From Echinicola rosea (GTDB lineage: Bacteria; Bacteroidota; Bacteroidia; Cytophagales; Cyclobacteriaceae): 64,000 nt of DNA. The notes below the pieces were generated by a model. The model was given only the letters and a program-made list of their open reading frames with translations, was not told where the DNA came from and searched no databases. Positions 1 to 7,959 of the stretch are shown here, piece after piece. The stretch lies in assembly GCF_005281475.1 (NCBI RefSeq), contig NZ_CP040106.1, positions 3,810,501-3,874,500 on the forward strand, read 5' to 3'. Both the position numbers and the translations under genes were made by a program. The first letter of the stretch is position 1, and every line of letters begins with the position of its first letter.

Positions 1-1666
1 GTCCTACACTCAACCCCATATACCAAGCCTGGACACGAGTGCTGTTGGAATTATCTTCGATTACCCAGCCGGGGATGTGGTTTTCCTCGGGGTTTTCCCG
101 CATCAAAAAATTCAAGGAAGGGCCACAAAATAATTTGATATTTTTGTGCGGCGAAAAAGCAGGGAGCAACTTCATGGAAGCAAGGTTTAAGGTGGTTTCT
201 GGAGGCCCAAACGAGGTTCTCGATACCAATTCCCCGTCCAAATCAAACCATTTGGTATTCACAAAATGGAGCCCTAAACCGGCGTCAATTGCCCAATTAT
301 AGGTGCGGTCTTCCATCGCATGGGCGAGGCCAAGAATCCCATAACTATAGGTTCCGCCAGTCCTAAAGGTAAACATGGAATACTTCGACTCATCAAAGCC
401 AAGTGTAAAGCTCTTTTCACCCGTTTTGATAATATTGATAAGTCCAATGGGGTAGGCGCTGGAATCCGCTATATTCAGGAGGGAGGTAAGCTGGAAGCCT
501 GTGACATCCTTACCTATATTGATCAATCCCGAAATCTGATTGTCGGTATGTCCTTCGCTGATGTTCATTAAGCCGGCCATTTGAAGGCCTGTTGCGGAGC
601 TCGCCTCATTGTAGAGGCCGGCTAGCTGGAAGCCGGTAAAGGCCCCTGTATGGTTATAAAGTCCTGCAGCCTGAAAACCAGCGGCTTTTCCCAATGCCCG
701 GTTGGAAATTCCGGCCAGCTGCACTCCGGAAACATCGCCTCCCACAAGGTTAAATACACCTGCTACCTGCAAGTAGTTGGCATCTTTACGGTTAATGTTA
801 AAAATCCCCCCTAATTCCACGCCGTTGGTACCAGCAGTATATCCACCGATAATATTGAAAGAGGCATGGTTGATGGTTTGGCTATTCATCATGCCGTGGG
901 TACTCAGCCGCGGAACCAACGACACCTGAGCAGGCATTTCTGCAAAGAAGTTTCCGATATTCAATCCCTGCATGCGCTGCCTTACACCGATCATCATTCT
1001 ACCAAAAAACGTGTCCTGAAGGTTTTCTTCTCTAGTACCATTAGGATAATAGCGCAATTTTCCTTTTTTCGGGGAAGCCTCAATGTCATGAGGCGGCAGC
1101 AGCATAAAAGTGGTGTCCCGGTAGTCTTCCTTGCTCACTGTGACCATCACCGAGGAGTTAGGATCCTTCAGCTTTAGCTCAAAATAGCCATTTTTGTCGG
1201 TTATGGAAGAAGTAAGCATGCTTTGCTCATAGACACTGGCATAGGCGATCAATTCATCACTATCCAAATCTTTGATACGGCCCTTTAAGATCCAGTTGTT
1301 GCCGACCTGTTGGTCATCACCTTCTTCTAGATACAGTCGGTTTGGTGCATAGCGAATGACGATATACCCAGGTGTCTCAATAAATTCATACCCGTCTCCA
1401 AGCATTTGGTATAAGAGCTTTCTGACTGTTCCTGCATAGTTTCCCACCTGTACCAGGCTATCCTCGGGAAGGATGTTACTATTGTAGGAAAAAAAGAAGT
1501 CCTGGTCCTGAGAGACGTCCTTAAGTGCTTGGCCAATGGTGACTTCTTTCCGGTCTTTTAAGGAAACCTCCGTGTCCAAGTTACTTTGTGCTAAAAGTGT
1601 ATGAATGCAGCCAAATAGCACCAAAAAAAGTCCTAAACTACATTTCGATAGCCTAAATACAGCCAT
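1..1666 (-). CDS. STN / carboxypeptidase-regulatory-like domain outer-surface protein (3' end outside window)
   Basis: About 555 residues are visible, reading leftward off the window edge. A signal peptide (about 1-27, ending LLAQ) is followed by an STN (secretin/TonB short N-terminal) domain near 45-105 and a carboxypeptidase-regulatory-like beta-sandwich near 125-195. Residues about 280-415 hold roughly eight imperfect 22-24-residue repeats built around GxQLAGxxN. No TonB plug or classic TonB receptor barrel is seen in the visible part. It lies 16 bases downstream of fecR in the same direction, so it should be co-transcribed with the sigma factor/FecR pair. STN domains of this class normally contact FecR-type anti-sigma factors (family knowledge). 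That it is the sensory partner of this pair is inferred. The repeats resemble the LA_2272-type surface-repeat family; that assignment is from memory. Confidence 0.75.
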   Translation of the reverse strand, partial: MAVFRLSKCSLGLFLVLFGCIHTLLAQSNLDTEVSLKDRKEVTIGQALKDVSQDQDFFFSYNSNILPEDSLVQVGNYAGTVRKLLYQMLGDGYEFIETPGYIVIRYAPNRLYLEEGDDQQVGNNWILKGRIKDLDSDELIAYASVYEQSMLTSSITDKNGYFELKLKDPNSSVMVTVSKEDYRDTTFMLLPPHDIEASPKKGKLRYYPNGTREENLQDTFFGRMMIGVRQRMQGLNIGNFFAEMPAQVSLVPRLSTHGMMNSQTINHASFNIIGGYTAGTNGVELGGIFNINRKDANYLQVAGVFNLVGGDVSGVQLAGISNRALGKAAGFQAAGLYNHTGAFTGFQLAGLYNEASSATGLQMAGLMNISEGHTDNQISGLINIGKDVTGFQLTSLLNIADSSAYPIGLINIIKTGEKSFTLGFDESKYSMFTFRTGGTYSYGILGLAHAMEDRTYNWAIDAGLGLHFVNTKWFDLDGELVSRTSFGPPETTLNLASMKLLPAFSPHKNIKLFCGPSLNFLMRENPEENHIPGWVIEDNSNSTRVQAWYMGLSVG

Positions 1667-1682
1667 ATTTATTGATCATAGA

Positions 1683-2633
1683 TTATTTAATAATGATTCT
1701 GTCAGGTTTTCTGATTACCGTTAGGCCAAAAGTAGCTTTGAGCACTTCGAGGTTGTTTTCCAACGAATCGTTTTTGAAGGTAGTCGTTAATGGTAAATTA
1801 CGCAAGCGTTCATCCAAAAGGACAATATTGGCTCCATATGCCTCATTCAATACCTCTATCACACGCCAGAGCGGAGTCTGGTGAGCTTCAAAATAATCTC
1901 CTACATAATAGTTGTATAATTTGTCCTCGACAGCACTGCTGGTCAAAACCCCTTTTACCTGATTGATCAGCAGACGGTCGCCAGGTTTTAGGATACGGAC
2001 TTCGTCCTCATAATTCACTTGCACGGATCCGGACTGAAGGATGACTTCGATCTGTTCCTCTTGTTTTTTGATATTGAACTTCGTGCCCAAGACAGTAACG
2101 GTAGCTTTTCCTACCTGTACTTGGAAAGGTTTACGTTCGTTTCTGGCGATTTGAAAAAAAGCCTCGCCGTCGATCAATTCGGCATTTCTAGACTTCTTTA
2201 GGATGGACTGATTAAATGATAATTTACTGGACTTATTTAACGTGATGACGCTGCCGTCATAAAGGGTATCGGTAACAGGCTTTTGGCTGGCAGCCAAGTG
2301 GAGATTGGATAGTAGTGCGTTGTCAGGTTCCATAAAGCGCACGTAAGCAAATGCTGCTACCAAGAAAACGCTTACCGTCGCGGCTATTCGGTACCACGAA
2401 GAGAAGCTAACTTCCTTTGGCTTATGGGATTTTCTTTTCTGGAAAGTCTTCCAAGCATCTTCTGTACTGATATGCTTGGAGGGCTTCAGGCTGAGGCTTT
2501 TTTCCCAAATGTATTGGACACGCTGATACCGCTTCCTATGATCGGGATGTGCCTGGATCCATTCCTGGATCTCCTGATTCTCCACTTGATCAGTCTCCTC
2601 AATGATATGTTTTATCAACTTACTATCTTCCAT
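1683..2633 (-). CDS. FecR family anti-sigma factor with DUF4974 C-terminus
   Basis: This 316-residue protein has the usual Bacteroidota FecR layout. A cytoplasmic N-terminus (1-80) should bind the sigma factor. One membrane segment lies at about 83-99. The periplasmic FecR domain is near 110-210 and includes the DGSVITLNKSS and LGTKFNI stretches. A DUF4974 C-terminal domain (about 245-315) has an STN-like fold. FecR proteins hold or activate the cognate ECF sigma factor in response to an outer-membrane signal. The gene starts 4 bases after the sigma factor stop codon and is followed 16 bases later by the STN protein, so the three form one operon. The stimulus is not visible in the sequence. 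Confidence 0.93.
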   Translation of the reverse strand: MEDSKLIKHIIEETDQVENQEIQEWIQAHPDHRKRYQRVQYIWEKSLSLKPSKHISTEDAWKTFQKRKSHKPKEVSFSSWYRIAATVSVFLVAAFAYVRFMEPDNALLSNLHLAASQKPVTDTLYDGSVITLNKSSKLSFNQSILKKSRNAELIDGEAFFQIARNERKPFQVQVGKATVTVLGTKFNIKKQEEQIEVILQSGSVQVNYEDEVRILKPGDRLLINQVKGVLTSSAVEDKLYNYYVGDYFEAHQTPLWRVIEVLNEAYGANIVLLDERLRNLPLTTTFKNDSLENNLEVLKATFGLTVIRKPDRIIIK

Positions 2634-2637
2634 AAGA

Positions 2638-3201
2638 TCAACTATTGGTAAACAAGATAAATAGGATAGGAAGGAAGTCTGCCAGTTCTATCCTGAGGTG
2701 CTTTAATGCTTTGCTCATATGGGTTTCCACGGTTTTTACGGATATGCCTAGCCGATCAGCGATTTCCTGGTATTTTAAGGATTCATACCTGCTCAATAAA
2801 AACACCTTTCGACACTTTTCGGGCAAGTCTTGCAGGGCTTTTTTGAGGACTTCCATTAGTTCACCTTCATGGCCTTCATCCAGTTGGATGCCATTGTCAT
2901 TGGCTTCGTGCAGGGTGATATTCTGGTGCTTTTGTTTCACTTTTTGATGCCTAAGATGATTCATGCTATCCCTATAGACCATTTGGTAGAGATAGGCCTT
3001 GAGCGAAGATGTAATAGCGATATTTTCCCTTTTTTCCCATATTTTCAGAAATACCGTCTGGACGATCTCCTCTGCTTCATCTTCATCTTTCACCAGCATG
3101 CAGGCATACGCGTACAATGCCTGAAAATGACTTTTGAACGTCGATTCAAACAGTTCCTCATCTATCGGTGCACATATCGTATTTTCCGAAGAATATTCCA
3201 C
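2638..3201 (-). CDS. ECF RNA polymerase sigma factor (sigma-70 family, RpoE/FecI-like)
   Basis: This 187-residue protein has sigma region 2 at about 24-90 (ALYAYACMLVKDEDEAEEIV) and region 4 at about 125-175, where YQEIADRLGISVKTVETHMS forms the helix-turn-helix for the -35 element. There is no long C-terminal extension. It is the first gene of a leftward operon with fecR and the STN protein, the standard arrangement for cell-surface signalling in Bacteroidota. Such sigma factors usually drive their own operon or a linked transport locus. No SusC/SusD pair adjoins here, so the regulon is unknown. An alternative start would shorten only the unstructured N-terminus. Confidence 0.93.
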   Translation of the reverse strand: MEYSSENTICAPIDEELFESTFKSHFQALYAYACMLVKDEDEAEEIVQTVFLKIWEKRENIAITSSLKAYLYQMVYRDSMNHLRHQKVKQKHQNITLHEANDNGIQLDEGHEGELMEVLKKALQDLPEKCRKVFLLSRYESLKYQEIADRLGISVKTVETHMSKALKHLRIELADFLPILFILFTNS

Positions 3202-3409
3202 CTGGTCAATTGATTAAAAGTTTAGCTAAATTTAATCGTTTTCTTCCTTTTGTATAGGTAGGACACATGAAAAAGAAATTACCCTTACCGAAATTCTAAA
3301 AATAATTGAATTGAAAGGATGTTCTTGGCACATAGCAGATGCAATAAACACGCATGTCCTAGCCGTTTTTAGCCAATCTTCCCTACCAAATGCTATATGA
3401 ATAGGGTAG

Positions 3410-4459
3410 CTAATCATAGTTTTCCCACCATGGATTGATTTTTAGTTTATCCTCTAATGTCCAAATTTCTCCCAATTCCGGTGTAATGACTGGTTGGGAC
3501 TTTTCTTTTGCAGCGTTTACAAAGCGTTCGATCGGTTCTTTCCAATCGTGGGGAGCGAGGCCAAATCCACCCCAATGGATCGGTACTAAGATTTTGGCCT
3601 TGGCATCTATTCCTGCCTGCACACTCTGCTCTGGAAACATGTGTATCTGTGCCCAATGTTTGTAATATTGTCCACACTCCACAAACATCAGGTCGAATGG
3701 ACCAAACTGTTCTCCTATGGATTTAAAATGGGTATCATAGCCTCCATCACCACTGTGATAAATGGAATGATGGGCAGTTTTGAAGATAAATCCTCCCCAA
3801 AGTGATTGGGCTCGGTCAAATGCTCCTCTACCCGAAAAATGCCGGCTTGGGGTATAGGTAATGTCGATGTCACCCAATTTGACACGATCCCACCAATCCA
3901 ACTCCGTAATCAAGTTTTCATCCAATCCCCACTTTACCAAGTGCCTGGATACACCCAAGGCTACAAACCAGTTTTTTACGCGCGGAATAAGTTTTTTTAT
4001 GCTTACCAGATCTAAGTGATCGTAATGATCATGGGTAATTAGAATAGCATCAATAGGCGGTAATGTATCGATCAGCTCCAAGGTGCCGTTGCTGAAGCGT
4101 TTTGTTCTTATCGGCGCGATGGGAGAGGCATCATCACCAAACATGGGATCAATTAAAATGTTCTTTCCTGCAAGTTGGAGCAACAGAACGGAGTGCCCGT
4201 ACCATACGAATTTTGGATTTAGGTCACTTTTTTCGAACTTCGCTTTATCAAATTTTTTAACGGGTAATACCTCTTGGGGCATTTTTGATTTTCTTTTGGA
4301 AAAGTTGTCCTTGAGTACTTCCGGGAGGCTCCCAAGGCTAAAACCCATAAGGGTGGGAGAGAGGTTATGGAATTTTTTATCCTTCCAAGCAGGGGAGTTT
4401 TTGAATTTTTCTAAGTCTTTTTTGCGTAATGATGCCCCGAATTGTGCTTTTAATGACAT
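3410..4459 (-). CDS. MBL-fold metallo-hydrolase (UlaG/NAPE-PLD-like)
   Basis: This 349-residue protein carries the metallo-beta-lactamase signature HxHxDH at residues 143-148 (THDHYDHLD). Preceding elements are the WYGHSVLLL strand and ILIDPMFGD. Downstream motifs are a metal-ligand region (SIYHSGDGGYD), a conserved FVECGQY and a late VPIHWGGFGL. The order matches the UlaG/NAPE-phospholipase D branch (Beta-lactamase_2). There is no obvious signal peptide, so a cytoplasmic location is likely. Members hydrolyse phosphodiesters, lactones or N-acyl phospholipids; the substrate cannot be read from sequence. It diverges from the small receiver-like gene to the right. Confidence 0.88.
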   Translation of the reverse strand: MSLKAQFGASLRKKDLEKFKNSPAWKDKKFHNLSPTLMGFSLGSLPEVLKDNFSKRKSKMPQEVLPVKKFDKAKFEKSDLNPKFVWYGHSVLLLQLAGKNILIDPMFGDDASPIAPIRTKRFSNGTLELIDTLPPIDAILITHDHYDHLDLVSIKKLIPRVKNWFVALGVSRHLVKWGLDENLITELDWWDRVKLGDIDITYTPSRHFSGRGAFDRAQSLWGGFIFKTAHHSIYHSGDGGYDTHFKSIGEQFGPFDLMFVECGQYYKHWAQIHMFPEQSVQAGIDAKAKILVPIHWGGFGLAPHDWKEPIERFVNAAKEKSQPVITPELGEIWTLEDKLKINPWWENYD

Positions 4460-4579
4460 ATTTATGCTTATTTTAGGAAAAGTAATGAAATTGATCTAAG
4501 TTCATGAATTATAAACTAGAACCACAAATTTTAGTTTTTTCTCTAATTGCCGTTTTCTTATACGCCAACAATTTTTAAT

Positions 4580-4948
4580 ATGTTGTATAAAGCTTTAATA
4601 AAGAAAGGATATCGTCCGCTGACAGACAATATCAGGGAGCTATTATCCATGATGGGATTTGACGTGGTGTCTTCTAATTCGGAAAAGAACCAAGACACCG
4701 GTGCCCAAGAAAAATTAGATTTGGTTGTGGATATGGTAGATGAAGAAATTCCTTATGAGGAGTTTATGGAGATATACGGTGGGTATAATTCAACTGGAAT
4801 ACCTACTATCCTCATCACAGATACAGAATTCAACAGCAATATTGTGAACAATTTGCCGGATGGAAGTGACGTTTGTATTTTGTCAAGGCCTTTTACTTAC
4901 GAAAAACTCAAAAAGGCAGCGATGCCTAAAGAAAAGAAAAATGAATAG
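4580..4948 (+). CDS. Degenerate response-regulator receiver domain protein (pseudo-receiver)
   Basis: With the ATG at 4580 the protein has about 122 residues. A TTG 33 bases upstream is possible but less likely. Its N-terminus aligns without gaps to the receiver-like protein at 43808-44185: KALIKKGYRPLTDNIRELL against KILILEIDNSLSDNIREIL. The C-terminal ILSRPFTYEKLKKA matches the receiver lysine-proline region (KPF) but has Arg where Lys is normal. The acidic pair after strand 1 is missing (KKG instead of xDD), and the phospho-acceptor position is shifted or lost. It is therefore probably not phosphorylated in the usual way and may act as a protein-binding module. It has no output domain. Function unknown. 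Confidence 0.6.
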   Translation: MLYKALIKKGYRPLTDNIRELLSMMGFDVVSSNSEKNQDTGAQEKLDLVVDMVDEEIPYEEFMEIYGGYNSTGIPTILITDTEFNSNIVNNLPDGSDVCILSRPFTYEKLKKAAMPKEKKNE

Positions 4949-4974
4949 GGGACCTTATTAAGTTAAAATAACAG

Positions 4975-5847
4975 TTATATCTTTTTGATCAATGGATTGA
5001 ATGCCTTGGAGCCAACCATTACTTTATCGCCTAAATTTAGGCTTTTGCCTTCATCCATATCACATACTACTTTTACCAATTCACTTCCTATTTTGATATG
5101 AATAATATACACAACATCTTCCTTGTGAATGGCGATGACTTCTCCATGAAACTGGAACTTGGCACTGGTGAGACCGTTACCAAACAGCTCCTTCGGTGTG
5201 CATTTACGCTGTATTTTACCATTGTTCATTTCGATGACACTATCCGATAATTTAAGGATTTCACCCACATCATGACTTACCAAAATAGTAGTAAGGGCAT
5301 ACTTTTGGTGAATGGAGAGAATATATCCCTGGAGTTTTTTTCTCATGGCGTGGTCCAGGGCGGATAGGGGCTCATCCAACAATAGAATATCAGGCTTTAC
5401 TGCCAGTGCCCTGGCCAATGCCGCACGCTGCTGTTGTCCTCCTGATAGTTGTGATGGACGAAAGTCCGCGAATGGTACGAGGTCCATGCTCTCCAGCAGC
5501 TCCATCAAAAAGTCCGTGTCCTTTGGATCAGCAAGGGCAAAGACGATATTTTCCTTTACGGTCATGTTTGGGAAAAGGGCATAATCTTGGAACAAGTACC
5601 CCAGTTTACGTTTTCCGGGAGGGACATGGAGATTCTTTGCGGAATCAACCCAACACTCACCTGCTACCGTCATGTATCCATCATCTGGTTTCATTAGACC
5701 ACTGATCAACCTTAAGGTAGAGGTTTTTCCTGATCCAGAAGGACCAAACAAGGTGATAAACTGTCCTTTGGCTATAGCAAGCTGGATGTCCAGTACCATG
5801 GCTGCACCATCAGATGCCAATGTTTTTCGGAGGTTTAAATCGATCAT
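4975..5847 (-). CDS. modC: Molybdate ABC transporter ATP-binding protein ModC
   Basis: This 290-residue ABC ATPase has Walker A GPSGSGKT (35-42), the Q-loop region LFQDYALF, signature LSGGQQQR, Walker B ILLLDEP with D-loop SALD, and the H-loop histidine in ILVSHDVGE. The last 60 or so residues form a TOBE-type regulatory domain (FQFHGEVIAIHKEDVVYI), as in ModC. It energises molybdate uptake through ModB. Its start overlaps the modB stop by 4 bases, indicating translational coupling. It is the last gene of modA-mop-modB-modC. Tungstate transport is the main alternative. Confidence 0.93.
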   Translation of the reverse strand: MIDLNLRKTLASDGAAMVLDIQLAIAKGQFITLFGPSGSGKTSTLRLISGLMKPDDGYMTVAGECWVDSAKNLHVPPGKRKLGYLFQDYALFPNMTVKENIVFALADPKDTDFLMELLESMDLVPFADFRPSQLSGGQQQRAALARALAVKPDILLLDEPLSALDHAMRKKLQGYILSIHQKYALTTILVSHDVGEILKLSDSVIEMNNGKIQRKCTPKELFGNGLTSAKFQFHGEVIAIHKEDVVYIIHIKIGSELVKVVCDMDEGKSLNLGDKVMVGSKAFNPLIKKI

Positions 5848-6515
5848 TTGGTGAATTGTTTGAAATAGCCGCCGTTGTACAGGTAAACGCAGAGAAGTGT
5901 AACAAAAGACAATAACACTAAAATGATGGAATAGTGGTTTGCAGCAGCATAATTTAGGCTTTCCACCTCGTCATAAACCGCAATGGAAGCTACTTTTGTC
6001 CTTTCAGGAATGTTACCTCCGATCATCAAAACTACCCCGAATTCACCCATGGTATGGGCAAAAGTAAGAATACATGCGCTAAGGACAGCGGGTTTTATAT
6101 TGGGCAGCAGTACCCTTCTGAGGATGGTCCATCTACTTTTACCCAGTATAACCGCAGCTTCTTTCATACTGGGCGAAATGCTCGACAAACCAGATTGTAG
6201 CGGCTGCACCATAAATGGCAGACTATAAATGCAGGAAGCAACCACTAATCCTGAAAAGGTAAATACAAGTTTAAGCCCAAAAACATCGTCCAGCCAGCTT
6301 CCAAAGGTATTTTGAGGACTGAAGGCCACCAGCAAATAAAATCCCAAGACCGTTGGGGGCAATACCAAAGGCATGCTGACAAGGGCTTCCACGACAGGTT
6401 TGGCCTTGATACGCGTTTCCGATAGCCAATATGCCAGTGGCAATGCAACGATAAAGAGCACTAAAGTGGTGATCAAGGCTAACCTTAGGGTCAATATAAT
6501 GGGAAACCAATTCAT
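5844..6515 (-). CDS. modB: Molybdate ABC transporter permease ModB
   Basis: This 223-residue inner-membrane protein has about five transmembrane segments. The MetI-type permease loop (EAAVILGKSRWTILRRVLLP) docks on the ATPase. The sequences ALPLAYWLSETRI, PLVLPPTVLGFYLL and FAHTMGEFGVVLMIGGNIPE are characteristic of ModB. It overlaps the upstream TOBE protein by 4 bases (ATGA) and modC downstream by 4 bases, so the genes are tightly coupled. It forms the translocation channel for molybdate delivered by ModA. Confidence 0.94.
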   Translation of the reverse strand: MNWFPIILTLRLALITTLVLFIVALPLAYWLSETRIKAKPVVEALVSMPLVLPPTVLGFYLLVAFSPQNTFGSWLDDVFGLKLVFTFSGLVVASCIYSLPFMVQPLQSGLSSISPSMKEAAVILGKSRWTILRRVLLPNIKPAVLSACILTFAHTMGEFGVVLMIGGNIPERTKVASIAVYDEVESLNYAAANHYSIILVLLSFVTLLCVYLYNGGYFKQFTK

Positions 6516-6919
6516 GCAAGCGGAGCTAGAATAACTTCATTGGATTTTACCATAGCGGTGATCGTCATGCCCGGTGTCAATGCTTCCAAAACAGCAGATG
6601 TGCTGCTGATAAGGGCCACAAGATTGCCGCAAGACGTGTTGATGGATAACCTGCTAAGTAATTTCCCTTTTTTGATCTCCAGGATTTTTCCTGATATCCT
6701 GTTCTCAATGCTCAAACCTGAATGTCCTGCAGTTCCAATAATGGTTTCCGTTTCTTTAAAAAGTACTTGAATAGGTGTACCTTCTTTAAGGTAAGGAGCA
6801 GAAGCAGGGGTGTCGATGACCAAAGACTGCATTTCAACTTGTCCCGCTAACTGTATCGTCACAATGGACATTTGTCCACTACTGATGATTTCCTTGATAT
6901 GTCCTGTAAGTTGATTCAT
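6512..6919 (-). CDS. Double TOBE/Mop-domain molybdate-binding protein
   Basis: From the ATG at 6919 the product is about 135 residues. A TTG at 6934 would add five. It consists almost entirely of two TOBE/Mop repeats, about 1-68 (MNQLTGHIKEII...IQVLFKETETII) and about 70-135 (ENRISGKILEIKKGKL...ITAMVKSNEVILAPL). NxLxGxI-type openings and SNEVILA-type closings are typical of molbindins and the ModE/ModC C-terminal domains. It probably stores or buffers molybdate in the cytoplasm or regulates uptake; it has no DNA-binding domain. It lies between modA and modB and overlaps modB by 4 bases. Confidence 0.85.
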   Translation of the reverse strand: MNQLTGHIKEIISSGQMSIVTIQLAGQVEMQSLVIDTPASAPYLKEGTPIQVLFKETETIIGTAGHSGLSIENRISGKILEIKKGKLLSRLSINTSCGNLVALISSTSAVLEALTPGMTITAMVKSNEVILAPLA

Positions 6920-6966
6920 GGATGACACCGCCAATTTACAAAGAATGGACGGAAGAAATATTATGA

Positions 6967-7722
6967 TCAGCGTGGCATTTGATAGCCATATTCCTTTAAT
7001 ATTTTTTGGGCTTCCTCCGTAAATAGGTATTCATAAAAGTGTATTGCTCCACTATTTTCACTTTCATTTCGTTTGATGATCACCGCAGCTTGCTTGATGG
7101 GGCTGTAATCACCCTCATTCAAAAAAAACCACTTTCCCTTTCCGATCATCCTTGGAGATTTGACCACGGAAAGTGACGTGAACCCCATTTCAGCGGATTT
7201 GGACAATATATACTGGTTGGTCTGTGAGATACTTTCCCCAAATACCAGTTTATCGTTGAGCACTTCCGCCAGCTTGTTCTTTTTCAGCACCTCCATCGCT
7301 GCCAAACCATATGGTGCTGTTTTGGGATTGGCGATAGCAATATGGCTAATGTTCGGATCAGACAGCATTTCTAGGCTGGGGCTGAGCTCATCGTCCAGCG
7401 TCCACAGGACCAGTGCCCCATGGGCATATATTTTTGGAGGAGCGCTTGCCAGTCCAGCGTCATGGATGGCTTTGGGGTATTTTACATTGGCCGCAACAAA
7501 TATATCGTAAGGTGCACCCCCTTTGATCTGCGCGGTCAATTTACCGGAACTGCTGACTACCATTTGACAGGCAATACCCGATTCGGCTTCGAAGGCTTTT
7601 ATCAGTGCTTCCATGGCAAATTGCATATTGGCCGCTGTGGCAATGGTGACTTTTTCGTTATTCCCAGCTTGACAACCGGTCAAGGCCATCACGACCAGCA
7701 GTAAATAGTGAATGGGTTTCAT
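6967..7722 (-). CDS. modA: Molybdate-binding lipoprotein ModA
   Basis: This 251-residue solute-binding protein begins with a lipoprotein signal (VMALTGC, Cys17). Family motifs are the N-terminal TIATAANMQFAMEAL, SSSGKLTAQIKGGAPYDIFVAAN (oxyanion-binding serines), IAIANPKTAPYGLAA and the late GFTSLS. It captures molybdate (possibly tungstate) outside the inner membrane and hands it to ModB. It is the first gene of the leftward mod operon. No repressor or molybdenum-cofactor riboswitch was recognised in the 237 bases upstream. Confidence 0.93.
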   Translation of the reverse strand: MKPIHYLLLVVMALTGCQAGNNEKVTIATAANMQFAMEALIKAFEAESGIACQMVVSSSGKLTAQIKGGAPYDIFVAANVKYPKAIHDAGLASAPPKIYAHGALVLWTLDDELSPSLEMLSDPNISHIAIANPKTAPYGLAAMEVLKKNKLAEVLNDKLVFGESISQTNQYILSKSAEMGFTSLSVVKSPRMIGKGKWFFLNEGDYSPIKQAAVIIKRNESENSGAIHFYEYLFTEEAQKILKEYGYQMPR

Positions 7723-7959
7723 GGATTTGCCAAATTAATGTTCTTTATTCCTGCTTCATAAATCAGTTCTTTGTTTTTTTCAATCAAGCAAGTTATGTCA
7801 CCCTTAGAACCATACTTCCGATCATTTCATGCAAAAATACGCTTTATCCTAGGCGGGCAATAACTAATGACCAAAATTTCGACTACAAAAATAAAGTTCA
7901 TCTGCACTATAATGGTGGATTGCCCTGGGGCTTCTCAGGGTAAAATCAATAGGAATATA

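Noticed and set aside
4547..4579. Upstream TTG extension of the pseudo-receiver
   Set aside because: The ATG at 4580 begins exactly at the first receiver strand; the extra 11 residues have no support.
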